Assembly: GCA_943330915.2 (NCBI GenBank)
Contig: CALQJO020000005.1
Span: forward strand, 1-64,000
Direction: 5' to 3'
DNA from: Rhodoferax sp. OV413
GTDB lineage: Bacteria > Pseudomonadota > Gammaproteobacteria > Pseudomonadales > Pseudohongiellaceae
DNA: 64,000 nt
The translations under genes and the position numbers were made by a program. The notes beneath the pieces are model-generated. The model did not search any database and was not told the origin of the DNA. It saw only the letters and a program-made list of their open reading frames with translations. This document shows, one piece after another, positions 45,834 through 56,060 of the stretch; position 1 is the first letter of the stretch, and each line of letters begins with the position of its first letter.

Positions 45834-48278
45834 ATGCAGCGATTACAGATTCCGGTTACCGAGATGAGTTGTGCTTCCTGCGTCCTGCGGGTTGAGCAGG
45901 CGCTGCTGAAAGTTCCCGGTGTCACCGGCGCTGCCGTTAATTTGTCGCAGGAAAAAGCTGAGGTTGAGCTTGAAGCAAGTGTGCAGGCAGCAACGCTTGT
46001 CGAGGCCTTGGGCAAAGCGGGTTACCCGGCACGTATAGACAAAATCGAGCTTTCAGTATCCGGCATGAGCTGTGCGTCTTGTGTCGCTCGTATTGAAAAA
46101 GCCTTGCTGTTGATACCGGGCATGATCCGGGCACAGGTTAATCTTGCCACTGAACAGGTTCATACCGACTTCATTTCAGGCACGGTAAGCCCGGCTCAGT
46201 TGATCCAGACTATTCGCGCAGCCGGTTATGATGCCAGCGTGCTCTCGGATAATCTTGAAGAAGAGCATAGCCGTAAAGCCCGCGAACAAAGCGCTTTGCA
46301 ACGCGCGCTGGTTTTCGCCGCAGCACTGACTCTCCCGGTTTTTGTCATCGAGATGGGCGCGCACCTGATCCCGGACTTTCACCACTGGATCATGGCAAAC
46401 ATCGGACAGTCGCTCAGCTGGAAGATGCAGTTTTTGCTGTGTACCGCCGTGCTGTTTGGGCCAGGACACACGTTTATCCGCAAAGGTTTGCCGGCGATCT
46501 GGCGACGCGCACCGGATATGAATTCGCTGGTTGCCACGGGAGCGCTGTCAGCATGGGGCTACTCTGTTGTCGCCACTTTCGCGGGAAGCTGGTTACCCGC
46601 GGATGCGCAGCATGTGTATTACGAAGCTGCTGCTGTGATTGTTACGCTGATACTGCTTGGGCGTTTTCTGGAGGCCCGCGCAAAAGGACGCACCGGCGAT
46701 GCCATTCAGACGCTGCTGGGACTGCAAGCCAAAACAGCGCGGCTGGAACGGTACGGTGAAATTGTTGAGGTCAACATCGACACCTTGCAGATTGGAGATG
46801 TCCTGCACGTCAGACCGGGAGAGCGTATTGCGGTTGACGGCCAGGTCATTTCCGGCAGCAGCTTTGTTGATGAGTCAATGCTGACCGGGGAAGCCTTGCC
46901 TGTTGAACGAAAAACCGATGACATAGTGGTCGGTGGCACGCTGAACAAGCACGGGGCACTGCGTATTCGTGTCAGCAAGATAGGTAAAGACACTGTCCTC
47001 GCCCGCATCATACAAATGGTGGAGCAGGCACAAAGTGCCAAACTGCCCATTCAGGCACTCGTTGACAAGGTAAGCGCGGTTTTTGTCCCGTTGGTCATGG
47101 CACTGGCAGTCATCACCGTGTTGGTGTGGTTGGTGTTGGGTCCGCAACCTGCCGTAAGTTTTGCATTGGTCAATGGTGTCGCTGTGCTGATCATTGCGTG
47201 CCCGTGCGCCATGGGACTGGCAACACCCACGTCGATTATGGTCGGCACTGGCCGTGCGGCTGAGCTCGGTGTGCTGTTCCGCAAAGGACAGGCGCTGCAA
47301 TCGCTGCGTGATGCTCGTGTGGTTGCGCTGGATAAAACTGGTACGCTGACCAAAGGCAAACCCGAGCTGACCGATTTTGCAGTGCAAAATGGCTTTGATG
47401 CAGATGACACGCTGGCGCTGCTGGCATCGATAGAACAGTCATCCGAACATCCGATAGCGCAAGCTATTGTGCAAGCAGCCCACAACAAGCAGCTGCCTGT
47501 CTACCCGGTCGACACCTTTGTCGCATCTGCCGGCATGGGTGTCAGAGCACGTGTGCGGGGTCATGATATTTTTGTTGGTGCTGACCGATTTATGCGGCAA
47601 CAGGGTGTTGCGCTGGACGGTGTTGAATCCTTTAGCGCGGCGCTGGCAAAGGACGGAAAATCGCCGCTGTATGCCATGATTGACGGTCAGTTGGCGGCGG
47701 TGATCGCGGTCGCGGATACCATCAAGGACAGCGCGCCCGCGACCGTGCGGGCACTGCACGCACGGGGTCTCAAAGTCGCCATGATTACCGGAGATAACCG
47801 CAACACGGCCACTGCCATCGCGGCACAGCTCGGCATCGACGAGGTGATGGCAGAAGTACTGCCACAAGGCAAGGTTGAGGCCGTGCGCGAACTACGCCTG
47901 CGCTTTGGCAACATCGCCTTTGTTGGCGATGGTATCAATGATGCGCCCGCGCTGGCAGAAGCCGATACCGGCATTGCGGTGGGAGCCGGAACGGACATCG
48001 CGATTGAGTCGGCTGATGTTGTATTGATGGGCGATGATCTGAAAGGTGTTGTGAATGCATTGGCCATCAGCAAGGCAACCATCCGCAACATCCGGCAAAA
48101 TCTGTTCTGGGCATTTGCCTATAACGCTGCACTGATTCCCGTGGCGGCCGGCGTTTTGTACCCCCTGAATGGCACCTTGTTATCGCCTATGCTGGCGGCG
48201 GGCGCCATGGCCATGTCGAGCATTTTTGTGGTGGGCAATGCGTTGCGACTGAGGACGTTTAAGGCCCCGTCTGCCTGA
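45834..48278 (+). CDS. copA: Copper-exporting P1B-type ATPase
   Basis: The 814-residue product has two N-terminal HMA domains (both with MSCASC), eight hydrophobic helices, the A-domain TGEALPV, the metal-channel motif [10 protein letters not shown], the phosphorylation site DKTGTLTKG and hinge [10 protein letters not shown]. This is the Cu(I) exporter pattern. The ATG at 45834 gives a normal start; a TTG nine bases earlier is in frame. No CueR-type regulator is adjacent. The 3' end overlaps convergent alkB by 20 bases. Confidence 0.95.
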   Translation: MQRLQIPVTEMSCASCVLRVEQALLKVPGVTGAAVNLSQEKAEVELEASVQAATLVEALGKAGYPARIDKIELSVSGMSCASCVARIEKALLLIPGMIRAQVNLATEQVHTDFISGTVSPAQLIQTIRAAGYDASVLSDNLEEEHSRKAREQSALQRALVFAAALTLPVFVIEMGAHLIPDFHHWIMANIGQSLSWKMQFLLCTAVLFGPGHTFIRKGLPAIWRRAPDMNSLVATGALSAWGYSVVATFAGSWLPADAQHVYYEAAAVIVTLILLGRFLEARAKGRTGDAIQTLLGLQAKTARLERYGEIVEVNIDTLQIGDVLHVRPGERIAVDGQVISGSSFVDESMLTGEALPVERKTDDIVVGGTLNKHGALRIRVSKIGKDTVLARIIQMVEQAQSAKLPIQALVDKVSAVFVPLVMALAVITVLVWLVLGPQPAVSFALVNGVAVLIIACPCAMGLATPTSIMVGTGRAAELGVLFRKGQALQSLRDARVVALDKTGTLTKGKPELTDFAVQNGFDADDTLALLASIEQSSEHPIAQAIVQAAHNKQLPVYPVDTFVASAGMGVRARVRGHDIFVGADRFMRQQGVALDGVESFSAALAKDGKSPLYAMIDGQLAAVIAVADTIKDSAPATVRALHARGLKVAMITGDNRNTATAIAAQLGIDEVMAEVLPQGKVEAVRELRLRFGNIAFVGDGINDAPALAEADTGIAVGAGTDIAIESADVVLMGDDLKGVVNALAISKATIRNIRQNLFWAFAYNAALIPVAAGVLYPLNGTLLSPMLAAGAMAMSSIFVVGNALRLRTFKAPSA

Positions 48279-48915
48279 AGGTGATATTGATGCGCACTGG
48301 TCCAGTCAGCACATGTTCGTCTGCTTTGACGGGTGCGACACCATGAAACCGCAAACGATCCGGGCCGCCCCACACCACGGCGTCACCGTGCCTCAACATA
48401 AAGCGTTGTGATTTACCCGTACGCTGCAAACCACCCCAGATAAACACAGCCGCAACTCCCAGAGAGAACGACACAATCGGTGCTGTCAGGTTGTTTTCGT
48501 CACGGTCCTGATGCAAACCCATTCGTGCACCAACGGTGTAGCGGTTGATCAGGCACACATCCGGCTGAAAGTTCTCATATCCCGCCTGCTTTGCCGCCTG
48601 CTGCGCACGCTCAAGCAGTAACGCCGGCATCGGTGGCCAAGGCTTTGCAGTCAGCGGATCCAGTGCCTGATAACGATAACCACCGCGGTCAGAAACCCAG
48701 CCCAAGCTGCCGCAATTACTCATCGCAACCGACATTTGTTGACCACCGGGAGTCGTCAGATGCCGGAAAGGCGAACGCGCTGTCACCTCAGAAACAGCGC
48801 CAAGAACCGCAGCGGCATCGGCCAGAAGAAACCCGCCCAAGAAATAGGAGCCGGGGCCAATTGGCACGGCAGGGTTTTGCTGAGCATTGTCACTGGCAAA
48901 GAGGTCTGTATTCAT
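48259..48915 (-). CDS. alkB: AlkB-type 2-oxoglutarate-dependent DNA demethylase
   Basis: AlkB oxidatively removes methyl groups from 1-methyladenine and 3-methylcytosine. The 218-residue product has [15 protein letters not shown] (HxD iron site), the second His in RLRFHGV, and the 2-oxoglutarate-binding Arg in RINITFR, plus the substrate-side NRYT. It is convergent with copA and divergent from the lipid transport operon. Confidence 0.95.
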   Translation of the reverse strand: MNTDLFASDNAQQNPAVPIGPGSYFLGGFLLADAAAVLGAVSEVTARSPFRHLTTPGGQQMSVAMSNCGSLGWVSDRGGYRYQALDPLTAKPWPPMPALLLERAQQAAKQAGYENFQPDVCLINRYTVGARMGLHQDRDENNLTAPIVSFSLGVAAVFIWGGLQRTGKSQRFMLRHGDAVVWGGPDRLRFHGVAPVKADEHVLTGPVRINITFRQTGP

Positions 48916-48983
48916 ACTGCTGAAGAATAGCGGATCATGGCGTAACGGCGTATAACAATTACGCGGGCAATCGACGGCTCACC

Positions 48984-49013
48984 TTGATCCGCCGCCGGAC
49001 ATCACAGTAATAT
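48984..49013 (+). promoter_or_regulatory. Candidate promoter for the Mla-like operon
   Basis: TTGATC and TAATAT are separated by 18 bases in the alkB-permease divergent gap, about 65 bases before the permease ATG. The match is moderate. Confidence 0.3.
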
Positions 49014-49079
49014 CGAGCACGTTAGATACCCCCGATGTTCAAATCCTGACCCTCTGATGTGGGAGCAAACCGTCTGCCC

Positions 49080-50225
49080 ATGAGCGACGCTCTGGTTTTG
49101 CAATCTGCCCCAGCGGTTACCTCGGGCGATCCCCTTGATACCAACCCATGGCCACGGCTGTACCTTAACGGTCATTGGACCCTGTCAGAATACCAACAGC
49201 TGTTAAAACAGACCGCCGCGCCAACTCAGACGCCCCGATCGCTGGATGCCAGCGGGCTTAAGTCGATTGATACCGCCGGGGCGACGCTGTTACTGGACCT
49301 GCTGGGCGCCGAGACACTTGGCGCCCTGGTCGAGAGTGCAACCGGCCTGTCTGACGAGCGCAGGGCCCTGCTGCAGATGGTCGCCCAGTCGATGCGCGAC
49401 CGCGAGCAACCGGCAGCGCCTGAACACCGTTGGGGCGATGGTCTGGAATCGCTGGGGGTTTTGACCGTCAGTGGCTGGCAACAATTGATGCAGTTTTTTG
49501 CATTCACCGGCCTGACCATCACCAGCCTGCTGACCCTGTTACCCCGTCCCTGGCGATGGCGCTGGACTGCACTCGTCGCACAAATGCAGCAGGCCGGACT
49601 CAACGCGGTGCCTATTGTTGCGCTGCTGAATTTTCTGGTGGGTGCTGTGGTGGCTTTTTTGGGAGCAACCGTACTGGCGCAGTTTGGAGCCACCATTTAC
49701 ACCGTCGACTTGGTGGCGTATGCCTTTATGCGTGAACTGGGTGTGCTGCTGGCAGCCATTTTGCTGGCAGGCCGCACGGCCAGCGCGTTTACCGCACAAA
49801 TCGGCTCAATGAAAGTCAATGAAGAGCTTGATGCCCTGAAAGTCCAGGGGCTCAGCGCGATCGAATTGCTGGTGATTCCCCGGTTACTGGCGCTGGTGAT
49901 TACCCTGCCGATACTGGGTTTTATTGCCATTCTGTCAGGAATTGCCGGTGGTGCTATGGTGGCCGTGCTGTCACTGGACATCAGCCTGACTCAGTTTATT
50001 GGCATCGTTCAGCAAGTACCGCTGCTGCATTTATGGCTTGGTCTTGCAAAAGCACCGGTGTTTGCCGTGCTGATTGCATTAATCGGCTGCCTGGAAGGCT
50101 TTAAGGTCGGCGGCAGCGCGCAGTCTGTGGGCGAACGCACAACCGCCAGCGTTGTTCAGTGTATCTTTGTGGTTATTCTGCTGGACGCTGTCGCTGCGCT
50201 GTTCTACATGGAGATGGACTGGTGA
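49080..50225 (+). CDS. MlaE-family lipid ABC permease with N-terminal STAS domain
   Basis: The 381-residue product has a STAS-like N-terminal domain (about 1-105, with LDASGLKSIDTAGATLLLDLLG) and an MlaE permease domain with five hydrophobic helices (NFLVGAVVAFLGA, MRELGVLLAAILLAGRTASAF, EELDALKVQG). In the classical Mla system the STAS protein MlaB is separate; here it is fused. The stop overlaps the ATPase ATG (TGATG). A GTG at 49059 is an alternative start. The complex moves phospholipids between membranes. Confidence 0.93.
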   Translation: MSDALVLQSAPAVTSGDPLDTNPWPRLYLNGHWTLSEYQQLLKQTAAPTQTPRSLDASGLKSIDTAGATLLLDLLGAETLGALVESATGLSDERRALLQMVAQSMRDREQPAAPEHRWGDGLESLGVLTVSGWQQLMQFFAFTGLTITSLLTLLPRPWRWRWTALVAQMQQAGLNAVPIVALLNFLVGAVVAFLGATVLAQFGATIYTVDLVAYAFMRELGVLLAAILLAGRTASAFTAQIGSMKVNEELDALKVQGLSAIELLVIPRLLALVITLPILGFIAILSGIAGGAMVAVLSLDISLTQFIGIVQQVPLLHLWLGLAKAPVFAVLIALIGCLEGFKVGGSAQSVGERTTASVVQCIFVVILLDAVAALFYMEMDW

Positions 50226-51010
50226 TGTCCGCTGACTCTGTTGTCATTCGCGTTCGAGGCCTTGTTAACACCTTTGGCAGCAATACTGTGCACAAAGATC
50301 TGGACCTGGATATTTCCCGTGGTGAAATTCTGGGTGTTGTCGGCGGCTCGGGCACAGGAAAGTCGGTACTGCTGCGCTCGATTGTAGGACTGCTGCGCCC
50401 TTCGTCAGGCGAGGTTGAAGTATTTGGTAAAAATTTATTGACCTTAAGTAGTCAAGAGCGCGCGCTGACAGAGCGCCGGTTTGGGGTGCTGTTTCAGCAG
50501 GGAGCGCTGTTTTCTTCGCTGACCGTACTTGAAAATATTGCCTTGCCTCTGATTGAGCATGCCCGCCTGAACAGAGCCCAGGCCACTCGGCTTGCGCGCG
50601 TGAAACTTGCGCTGGCCGGTCTTCCTGCCAACGCGGGGCACCTGTACCCGGCAACGTTATCAGGCGGCATGATCAAGCGCGCGGCGCTGGCCAGGGCACT
50701 GGCGCTGGACCCGGAGATTTTGTTCCTTGATGAGCCGACCGCGGGCCTCGACCCTATTGGTGCTGCCGCCTTTGATCAGTTGCTGTTGACCTTGAGAGAT
50801 GCATTTAACCTGACCGTTTTTATGGTCACCCATGATCTGGACACGCTGTACGCCAGCTGTGATCGGGTGGCGGTAATATCACAGAAAAAAGTATTGATAG
50901 CCGATACACTTGAGAATGTGGCTGCCAACCCCGACCCATGGATTCAGTCCTATTTTCATGGTCCACGTGGGCGTGCTGCAGCGACAGCGGCCACCGGCAA
51001 TGCTGCCTGA
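50225..51010 (+). CDS. MlaF-family ABC transporter ATPase
   Basis: The 261-residue product has Walker A GGSGTGKSVLLRSI, the Mla-type signature LSGGMIKRAALARAL and Walker B ILFLDEPTAGLD. It drives the STAS-permease encoded immediately upstream. ATG overlaps the upstream stop. Confidence 0.95.
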   Translation: MSADSVVIRVRGLVNTFGSNTVHKDLDLDISRGEILGVVGGSGTGKSVLLRSIVGLLRPSSGEVEVFGKNLLTLSSQERALTERRFGVLFQQGALFSSLTVLENIALPLIEHARLNRAQATRLARVKLALAGLPANAGHLYPATLSGGMIKRAALARALALDPEILFLDEPTAGLDPIGAAAFDQLLLTLRDAFNLTVFMVTHDLDTLYASCDRVAVISQKKVLIADTLENVAANPDPWIQSYFHGPRGRAAATAATGNAA

Positions 51011-51022
51011 AAATCCCGGTTA

Positions 51023-51955
51023 ATGACGGATACCCACACAATGGAAACCAGAGCTCACCATATTCTGATCGGACTGTTCACCGCCATGGCAGGTGCCGGC
51101 CTGATGTTGTTTGTGATGTGGATGTCACAATCGGTGGTTGATAGCGACATCAAACGTTATGACATTCTGTTCCGCGAAGCCGTCTCGGGCCTGAGTGTTG
51201 GCAGCGTTGTGCAATACAGTGGCATACGCGTTGGCGATGTTGAGCAGCTGACGCTGGACCCTGAAGATCCGCGGCAGGTCTGGGCGCGCGTGCGTGTTGC
51301 CGCCAACACGCCGGTTAAAACCGACACCCGTGCGCGTCTTGCGCTGCTCAATATCACAGGCGCCTCTGGCATCGAGTTGAGCGAAGGAACGCCGCAGAGC
51401 GCGTTTCTGGGCGGTGATGACAGCATACCCATTATCGAGGCAGAGCCTTCTCCCCTGACCCAACTGCGCGTCAGCAGCGAAGAGTTGCTGGTTAACGTCA
51501 CCACGTTGGTTGAAAGCGCCAACCGGCTGCTCTCCGAGGAAAACTCGGCGTATGTCACGCGGGTGCTGAGTAATCTGGACACGGTCACCACGGCATTGGC
51601 AGAGGAGCAACAGGTATTGCGCGAAGGTCTGCAGAGTCTGGTGAGCGCCGGCAACGATATCAGTCGCCTGATCAATACGGTGGAAGACCTGACCTTGCGC
51701 CACGGCGACCCTATTCTGGGCAACGCGGGCGAAACCCTGGCGACCATGCAACGCATCAGCCTGCAGCTGGAAGCCGTGGTTGGAGAGAATCGTGACGCGC
51801 TTAATCAAGGCATGCAGGGCATCGCGGAACTCGATCCGGCGATGCGTGAATTGCGCGCCACCATCTTCAATCTGAACAGCCTGGTCAACCGGTTGGGGGA
51901 TGATCCCGCCGGCTTTTTACTGGGGGGTGACAACATCCGGGAATTTGAACCATGA
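51023..51955 (+). CDS. MCE-domain (MlaD-like) lipid transport protein
   Basis: The 310-residue product has one N-terminal membrane helix (about 15-33) and an MCE domain at about 40-120 (YDILFREAVSGLSVGSVVQYSGIRVGDV), followed by a long helical tail. MCE proteins form hexameric rings that channel lipids through the periplasm; the long tail suggests an extended needle-like structure as in the PqiB/YebT group rather than short MlaD. It overlaps the lipoprotein gene by four bases. Confidence 0.93.
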   Translation: MTDTHTMETRAHHILIGLFTAMAGAGLMLFVMWMSQSVVDSDIKRYDILFREAVSGLSVGSVVQYSGIRVGDVEQLTLDPEDPRQVWARVRVAANTPVKTDTRARLALLNITGASGIELSEGTPQSAFLGGDDSIPIIEAEPSPLTQLRVSSEELLVNVTTLVESANRLLSEENSAYVTRVLSNLDTVTTALAEEQQVLREGLQSLVSAGNDISRLINTVEDLTLRHGDPILGNAGETLATMQRISLQLEAVVGENRDALNQGMQGIAELDPAMRELRATIFNLNSLVNRLGDDPAGFLLGGDNIREFEP

Positions 51956-52563
51956 GAGCCTTGTTGCGCGTTAAAGAATCCTTGTTCCTGCTGCTCTTGC
52001 TGTGGCTGGGCAGCTGCACCGTGTTACCCGAGCGCGAACCCGTTGAGCTGTATCAGCTGCCGCCGTCAACAATAGCTGCCAGCAGTGCCGCGCCGATTTC
52101 CGGGGGTCTACGCCTGATGATGCCGGAAAGCAGCGATGCACTCAGTGGCAGCCGTCTGCTGATTCTGGCCGAGGACAACAGTTTTCAGGCCTATCCTGCG
52201 GCACGGTGGTCTGCACCCATTCCGCAGTTGTGGCGCGACTGGCTTTTGGATGCTTTCTGGCGCGATGGCCGTTTTGCAGGTCTGAGCACCGATAGTGCCG
52301 CTCTGCAGTCAGAACTCACTCTCAGCGGCATGCTCCGTGCCTTGCACACTGAAACAATAAATGGCCAGACCAGCGTGATCATTCGATTTGACGCACAACT
52401 GATCAACACCGCGCGCCGCGACATTATCGCCAGTAAACGCTTTGAAGCGCGCGAACCGCTGAGCCGCCATGAGGCGGCATCAGCCGCTTCTGCACTGGGC
52501 ATCGCCGCCGACCGGCTGGCAATGGAACTCATCGCCTGGGCCGCTGAGTACCACGCAGGCTGA
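51952..52563 (+). CDS. ABC-type transport auxiliary lipoprotein (PqiC-like)
   Basis: The 203-residue product has a signal peptide with lipobox LGSC, the start of mature protein VELYQLPPS, and the body typical of the PqiC/DUF330 group (LRLMMPESSDAL, YPAARWSAPIPQLWRDWLLDAF). It is the probable outer-membrane partner of the MCE protein. This completes a four-gene STAS-permease / ATPase / MCE / lipoprotein operon. Confidence 0.9.
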   Translation: MRALLRVKESLFLLLLLWLGSCTVLPEREPVELYQLPPSTIAASSAAPISGGLRLMMPESSDALSGSRLLILAEDNSFQAYPAARWSAPIPQLWRDWLLDAFWRDGRFAGLSTDSAALQSELTLSGMLRALHTETINGQTSVIIRFDAQLINTARRDIIASKRFEAREPLSRHEAASAASALGIAADRLAMELIAWAAEYHAG

Positions 52564-52636
52564 ACAGCGCATGTCATCAAACTGAGCCATTAATCTGTCA
52601 TGCTTCTTGTTGTAACCACGGATAAGGGAGCTATTT

Positions 52637-53680
52637 ATGAGCAACAACGACTTAATCTCCGAAGGGCTTGTTGCAACAGGTATCAACGGCTTTGGCCGTA
52701 TCGGACGGCTGGCATTACGAGTGATCTACAATCAGCCGGTAGCGCAGCGTAAATTGCAGGTTGTGCAGATCAATGATCCGGGTGGTGACGCTGCCACGCT
52801 GGCGCACCTGTTGAACTTCGACTCCGTGCACGGCCGTTGGCATCTGCACGCGCATGCCGAGCAGAACTATCTGGTGATTGGTGAAGACCGGATATTGATC
52901 ACCGGTGAACGAACCATCACCGACAACAATTGGTCAGCCTGTGATGTTGTTATTGAAGCATCCGGAAAAATGAAGACCAAGGCCGTGCTTCAGGCGTATC
53001 TCGACCAAGGGGTGAAGCGAGTTGTGGTCACACAACCGGTCAAGGAAGCCGGTGCGCTCAACGTGGTTATGGGTGTGAATGACAATTTGTTTGACCCGGC
53101 ACTTCATACCATAGTGACAGCAGCGTCGTGTACGACCAATTGCCTCGCACCTGTTGTCAAAGTCATCCACGAATCTCTGGGCATCAAACATGGTTCAATG
53201 ACCACGATTCACTCCATTACCAATACCCAAACCATCCTCGACGCACCCCACAAGGATTTGCGGCGCGCGCGCGCCTGCGGTTCCAGCCTGATACCCACAA
53301 CCACCGGATCAGCCACTGCAATTACGCATATATTCCCGGAACTCATGGGCAAGTTGAACGGCCATGCCGTGAGAGTACCGCTGGCCAATGCGTCACTGAC
53401 CGACTGTGTGTTTGAAGTAATGACCAACACGACGGCTCAGGCCGTTAATCAGTTATTGCAGGCGGCGGCACAAGGCCCGCTCAAAGGGATACTCGGCTAT
53501 GAAGAACGGCCACTGGTCTCCATTGATTATAAAACCGACCCGCGCTCAAGCATTATTGATGCGCTGTCGACCATGGTCGTTAATCAGACACAGGTGAAAA
53601 TTTATGCCTGGTACGACAATGAGTGGGGATATGCAAACCGCACCGTTGAACTGACAGACAAAGTCGCAGGGTTTTTATAG
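52637..53680 (+). CDS. ArsJ-associated glyceraldehyde-3-phosphate dehydrogenase
   Basis: The 347-residue product is a full GAPDH: NAD-binding [15 protein letters not shown], catalytic SCTTNC (Cys at about 165), TTGSATAI and [11 protein letters not shown]. Because arsJ follows after 10 bases, its likely role is to use arsenate in place of phosphate, forming unstable 1-arseno-3-phosphoglycerate that ArsJ exports. That pathway is established for such gene pairs. A glycolytic or erythrose-4-phosphate role cannot be excluded from sequence alone. Confidence 0.92.
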   Translation: MSNNDLISEGLVATGINGFGRIGRLALRVIYNQPVAQRKLQVVQINDPGGDAATLAHLLNFDSVHGRWHLHAHAEQNYLVIGEDRILITGERTITDNNWSACDVVIEASGKMKTKAVLQAYLDQGVKRVVVTQPVKEAGALNVVMGVNDNLFDPALHTIVTAASCTTNCLAPVVKVIHESLGIKHGSMTTIHSITNTQTILDAPHKDLRRARACGSSLIPTTTGSATAITHIFPELMGKLNGHAVRVPLANASLTDCVFEVMTNTTAQAVNQLLQAAAQGPLKGILGYEERPLVSIDYKTDPRSSIIDALSTMVVNQTQVKIYAWYDNEWGYANRTVELTDKVAGFL

Positions 53681-53690
53681 CGGTTTGGCC

Positions 53691-54893
53691 ATGACTCAAC
53701 AGTACGCAATTATTACCGGCAATTATTGGGCATTTACGCTGACCGACGGCGCCTTGCGCATGATGGTGGTATTGCACTTTAACCAGCTGGGTTACAGCCC
53801 CTTGCAGATCGCCTTACTGTTTGTTTTTTACGAATTGTTTGGCGTGATTACCAATCTGACCGGTGGCTGGCTGGGCGCGCGTATGGGTCTGAATCGCACA
53901 ATGAATGCTGGATTGGTGCTGCAAGTCATCGCCTTATCGATGCTGCTGGTACCGGCCACAATGCTCAGTGTTGGCTGGGTGATGGCCGCACAGGCACTGT
54001 CCGGTATCGCCAAAGACCTGAACAAAATGAGCGCAAAAAGCGCGATCAAACTGTTAGTGCCTGCCAACGCACAAGGCATGCTGTACCGATGGGTTGCCTT
54101 ACTGACGGGTTCTAAAAATGCCTTAAAAGGTGCCGGTTTTTTTCTCGGTGGCGCCCTGCTGACGGTACTGGGTTTTCAGGGTGCGGCTGCCAGTATGGCG
54201 ATCAGCTTGTTGCTGGTCTGGTTGCTGAGCCTGATGCTGTTAAAAACGGATCTGGGAAAAAGCAAAAGCAAACCCAAGTTTTCTGAGTTGTTTTCCAAAA
54301 GCGCGGCGATCAACCGTTTGTCACTGGCGCGCATGTTGCTGTTTGGCGCACGGGACGTCTGGTTTGTGGTCGCGCTACCGGTATTTTTATCGCAGACGCT
54401 GGGTTGGGACTCCTGGCAAACCGGCGGATTCCTGGCAGGCTGGATTATGGCTTACGGGGCTGTGCAGGCGATGGCACCCAGGCTGCAGAACCTCGGCAGC
54501 GGCAGTGGGCAGCACTATCCGGATGGGCGCTCAGCAATGCGCTGGGCTGCGCTGCTGACGCTTATCCCTGCCACAATCGCAGTGCTGTTGGGTACAACGC
54601 TGCCTGCTGGCGCAGTGTTGATAGGCGGGCTGATGATATTCGGGGTAGTGTTTGCCATGAACTCCGCACTGCACAGCTTTCTGATTGTCAGCTACGCACG
54701 TGACGATGGTGTTTCGCTGGATGTTGGCTTTTATTATATGGCCAATGCCATGGGGCGCCTGATTGGCACACTGCTGTCAGGATGGTTATTCCAGACGGCA
54801 GGTCTTGCTGCCTGCTTATGGGTATCGGCACTGTTTCTGCTCCTCACCAGTGTGGTGTCCATCGGATTGCCTCGACATCCGCCGACGAGCTGA
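53691..54893 (+). CDS. arsJ: Organoarsenical (1-arseno-3-phosphoglycerate) efflux MFS protein ArsJ
   Basis: The 400-residue product is a twelve-helix MFS protein with the recognisable ArsJ start YAIITGNYWAFTLTDGALRM and GIAKDLNKMSAKSAIK. It exports the arseno-sugar acid made by the adjacent GAPDH, giving arsenate resistance. No ArsR repressor, ArsC or ArsB is nearby. The ATG at 53691 matches the family; an in-frame TTG lies six bases upstream. Confidence 0.94.
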   Translation: MTQQYAIITGNYWAFTLTDGALRMMVVLHFNQLGYSPLQIALLFVFYELFGVITNLTGGWLGARMGLNRTMNAGLVLQVIALSMLLVPATMLSVGWVMAAQALSGIAKDLNKMSAKSAIKLLVPANAQGMLYRWVALLTGSKNALKGAGFFLGGALLTVLGFQGAAASMAISLLLVWLLSLMLLKTDLGKSKSKPKFSELFSKSAAINRLSLARMLLFGARDVWFVVALPVFLSQTLGWDSWQTGGFLAGWIMAYGAVQAMAPRLQNLGSGSGQHYPDGRSAMRWAALLTLIPATIAVLLGTTLPAGAVLIGGLMIFGVVFAMNSALHSFLIVSYARDDGVSLDVGFYYMANAMGRLIGTLLSGWLFQTAGLAACLWVSALFLLLTSVVSIGLPRHPPTS

Positions 54894-54895
54894 GG

Positions 54896-55954
54896 TTACG
54901 GGCGCAGCTCAAACACATTAAACCCGTGCGCAGAGGCCAACAGCCTTGATTCTTTAAAGTACGACTCAGCCAGTTTCTGCAGCGGGATAAACTGGTTCAC
55001 TACAAAAATTGCTCGTGTGCTGCGGCGGCTCAAACGCGATGCACTCTTCAGAAATTTCTCCGTCATCGTATCACTGACCTGGAATCCCTGATGGAACGGT
55101 GGATTACACAAAATCAGATCAAAACGCTGGCGAATCTGGCTGCCACAATCATCCACAACACATTGCACGTTCATACCGGTTTCAGTGAAGTTACGATTGG
55201 CTGCGTCAACAGCCGCCACATTGTTGTCTGTTGCCACACGCACGCCGATGGGAATGGATTGTGTGGCGAGCATCAGATAACCCCAACCACACCCGAGATC
55301 AAGCACACTGTCCACGCCCTTCATGTATTGAATGACGGGTGGTAAACAACTCACCAGCAACTGGCTGCCTTTATCAATTTTCTCCCAACCAAAAACGCCG
55401 GGTTTTGAATAAAAATTCATTAATGAGTGGCTGATCAGCCGCAGGTCCGTGTAACCAGCTGTCGGCAGACGCTTGCTGCCAAGAATCGCATCAGATGGCC
55501 TGCTGAACTGTGCAAGGTACGCGTTGCCAAACTTGCGGGCAGTGACATCAGACTGATAGAGCTCTGCGGCCTGTTTGGTGATTGACTTGATGCCATCGGT
55601 TTTTTCACCTGTCACATAGAGTTTGCCGTCAGCAGTCAAATGCCTGAGCGCTTCATTGATGACATGATGTGTCAGCATTTTTTCTTTGGAGATGCGATAA
55701 ACAATCTGCTCGTATAAGCCTAGCCCGGTGAAATCGAAATCGCTCAGAAACGTATTGATACGCAGTTTTGCCATCTGCTCCCGCGTGTCGTAGCGGTTGC
55801 TGATGACATCAATTGACGTTGATCCGTTCAGCTTCAGGAGTCCGTCTATTGCCGGGTTTTCATCCATTACCCACAGGGTGCGAGCGGATGCGGATGCAGC
55901 TGTTGCTGTGCTGCTTAAAATCTCCAGCACCAGCGCCTGACAATGGTCTTTCAT
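54896..55954 (-). CDS. RsmC/RlmG-type rRNA guanine N2-methyltransferase
   Basis: The 352-residue product has a degenerate N-terminal methyltransferase-like half and a catalytic C-terminal half with FYSKPGVFGWEKIDKGSQLL, SAM site LDLGCGWGYL and catalytic LILCNPPFHQG. Length and the KGSQLL segment favour RsmC (16S G1207) over RlmG (23S G1835). It converges on arsJ with a two-base gap. Upstream is a gap with a 15-base tandem repeat, then the pseudouridine synthase gene on the same strand. Confidence 0.88.
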   Translation of the reverse strand: MKDHCQALVLEILSSTATAASASARTLWVMDENPAIDGLLKLNGSTSIDVISNRYDTREQMAKLRINTFLSDFDFTGLGLYEQIVYRISKEKMLTHHVINEALRHLTADGKLYVTGEKTDGIKSITKQAAELYQSDVTARKFGNAYLAQFSRPSDAILGSKRLPTAGYTDLRLISHSLMNFYSKPGVFGWEKIDKGSQLLVSCLPPVIQYMKGVDSVLDLGCGWGYLMLATQSIPIGVRVATDNNVAAVDAANRNFTETGMNVQCVVDDCGSQIRQRFDLILCNPPFHQGFQVSDTMTEKFLKSASRLSRRSTRAIFVVNQFIPLQKLAESYFKESRLLASAHGFNVFELRP

Positions 55955-55995
55955 GTTATCCCCTGCACAATCGTATAATTTTTGCGGTACTGTTT

Positions 55996-56055
55996 ATGTT
56001 CCGGCCAGTTATGTTCCGGCCAGTTATGTTCCGGCCAGTTATGTTCTGGCCAGCA
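55996..56055. repeat. 15-bp tandem repeat, four copies, in the leader of the RsmC-like gene
   Basis: ATGTTCCGGCCAGTT occurs three times perfectly and a fourth time with changes near the end. It occupies over half of the 106-base gap between the pseudouridine synthase stop and the RsmC-like ATG (both minus strand). In that direction each unit reads AACTGGCCGGAACAT. Confidence 0.95.
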
Positions 56056-56060
56056 CGTGT

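Noticed and set aside
51125-51808. A 227-codon minus-strand frame inside the MCE gene
   Set aside because: The plus strand has a recognisable MCE domain; the minus frame has no family features.
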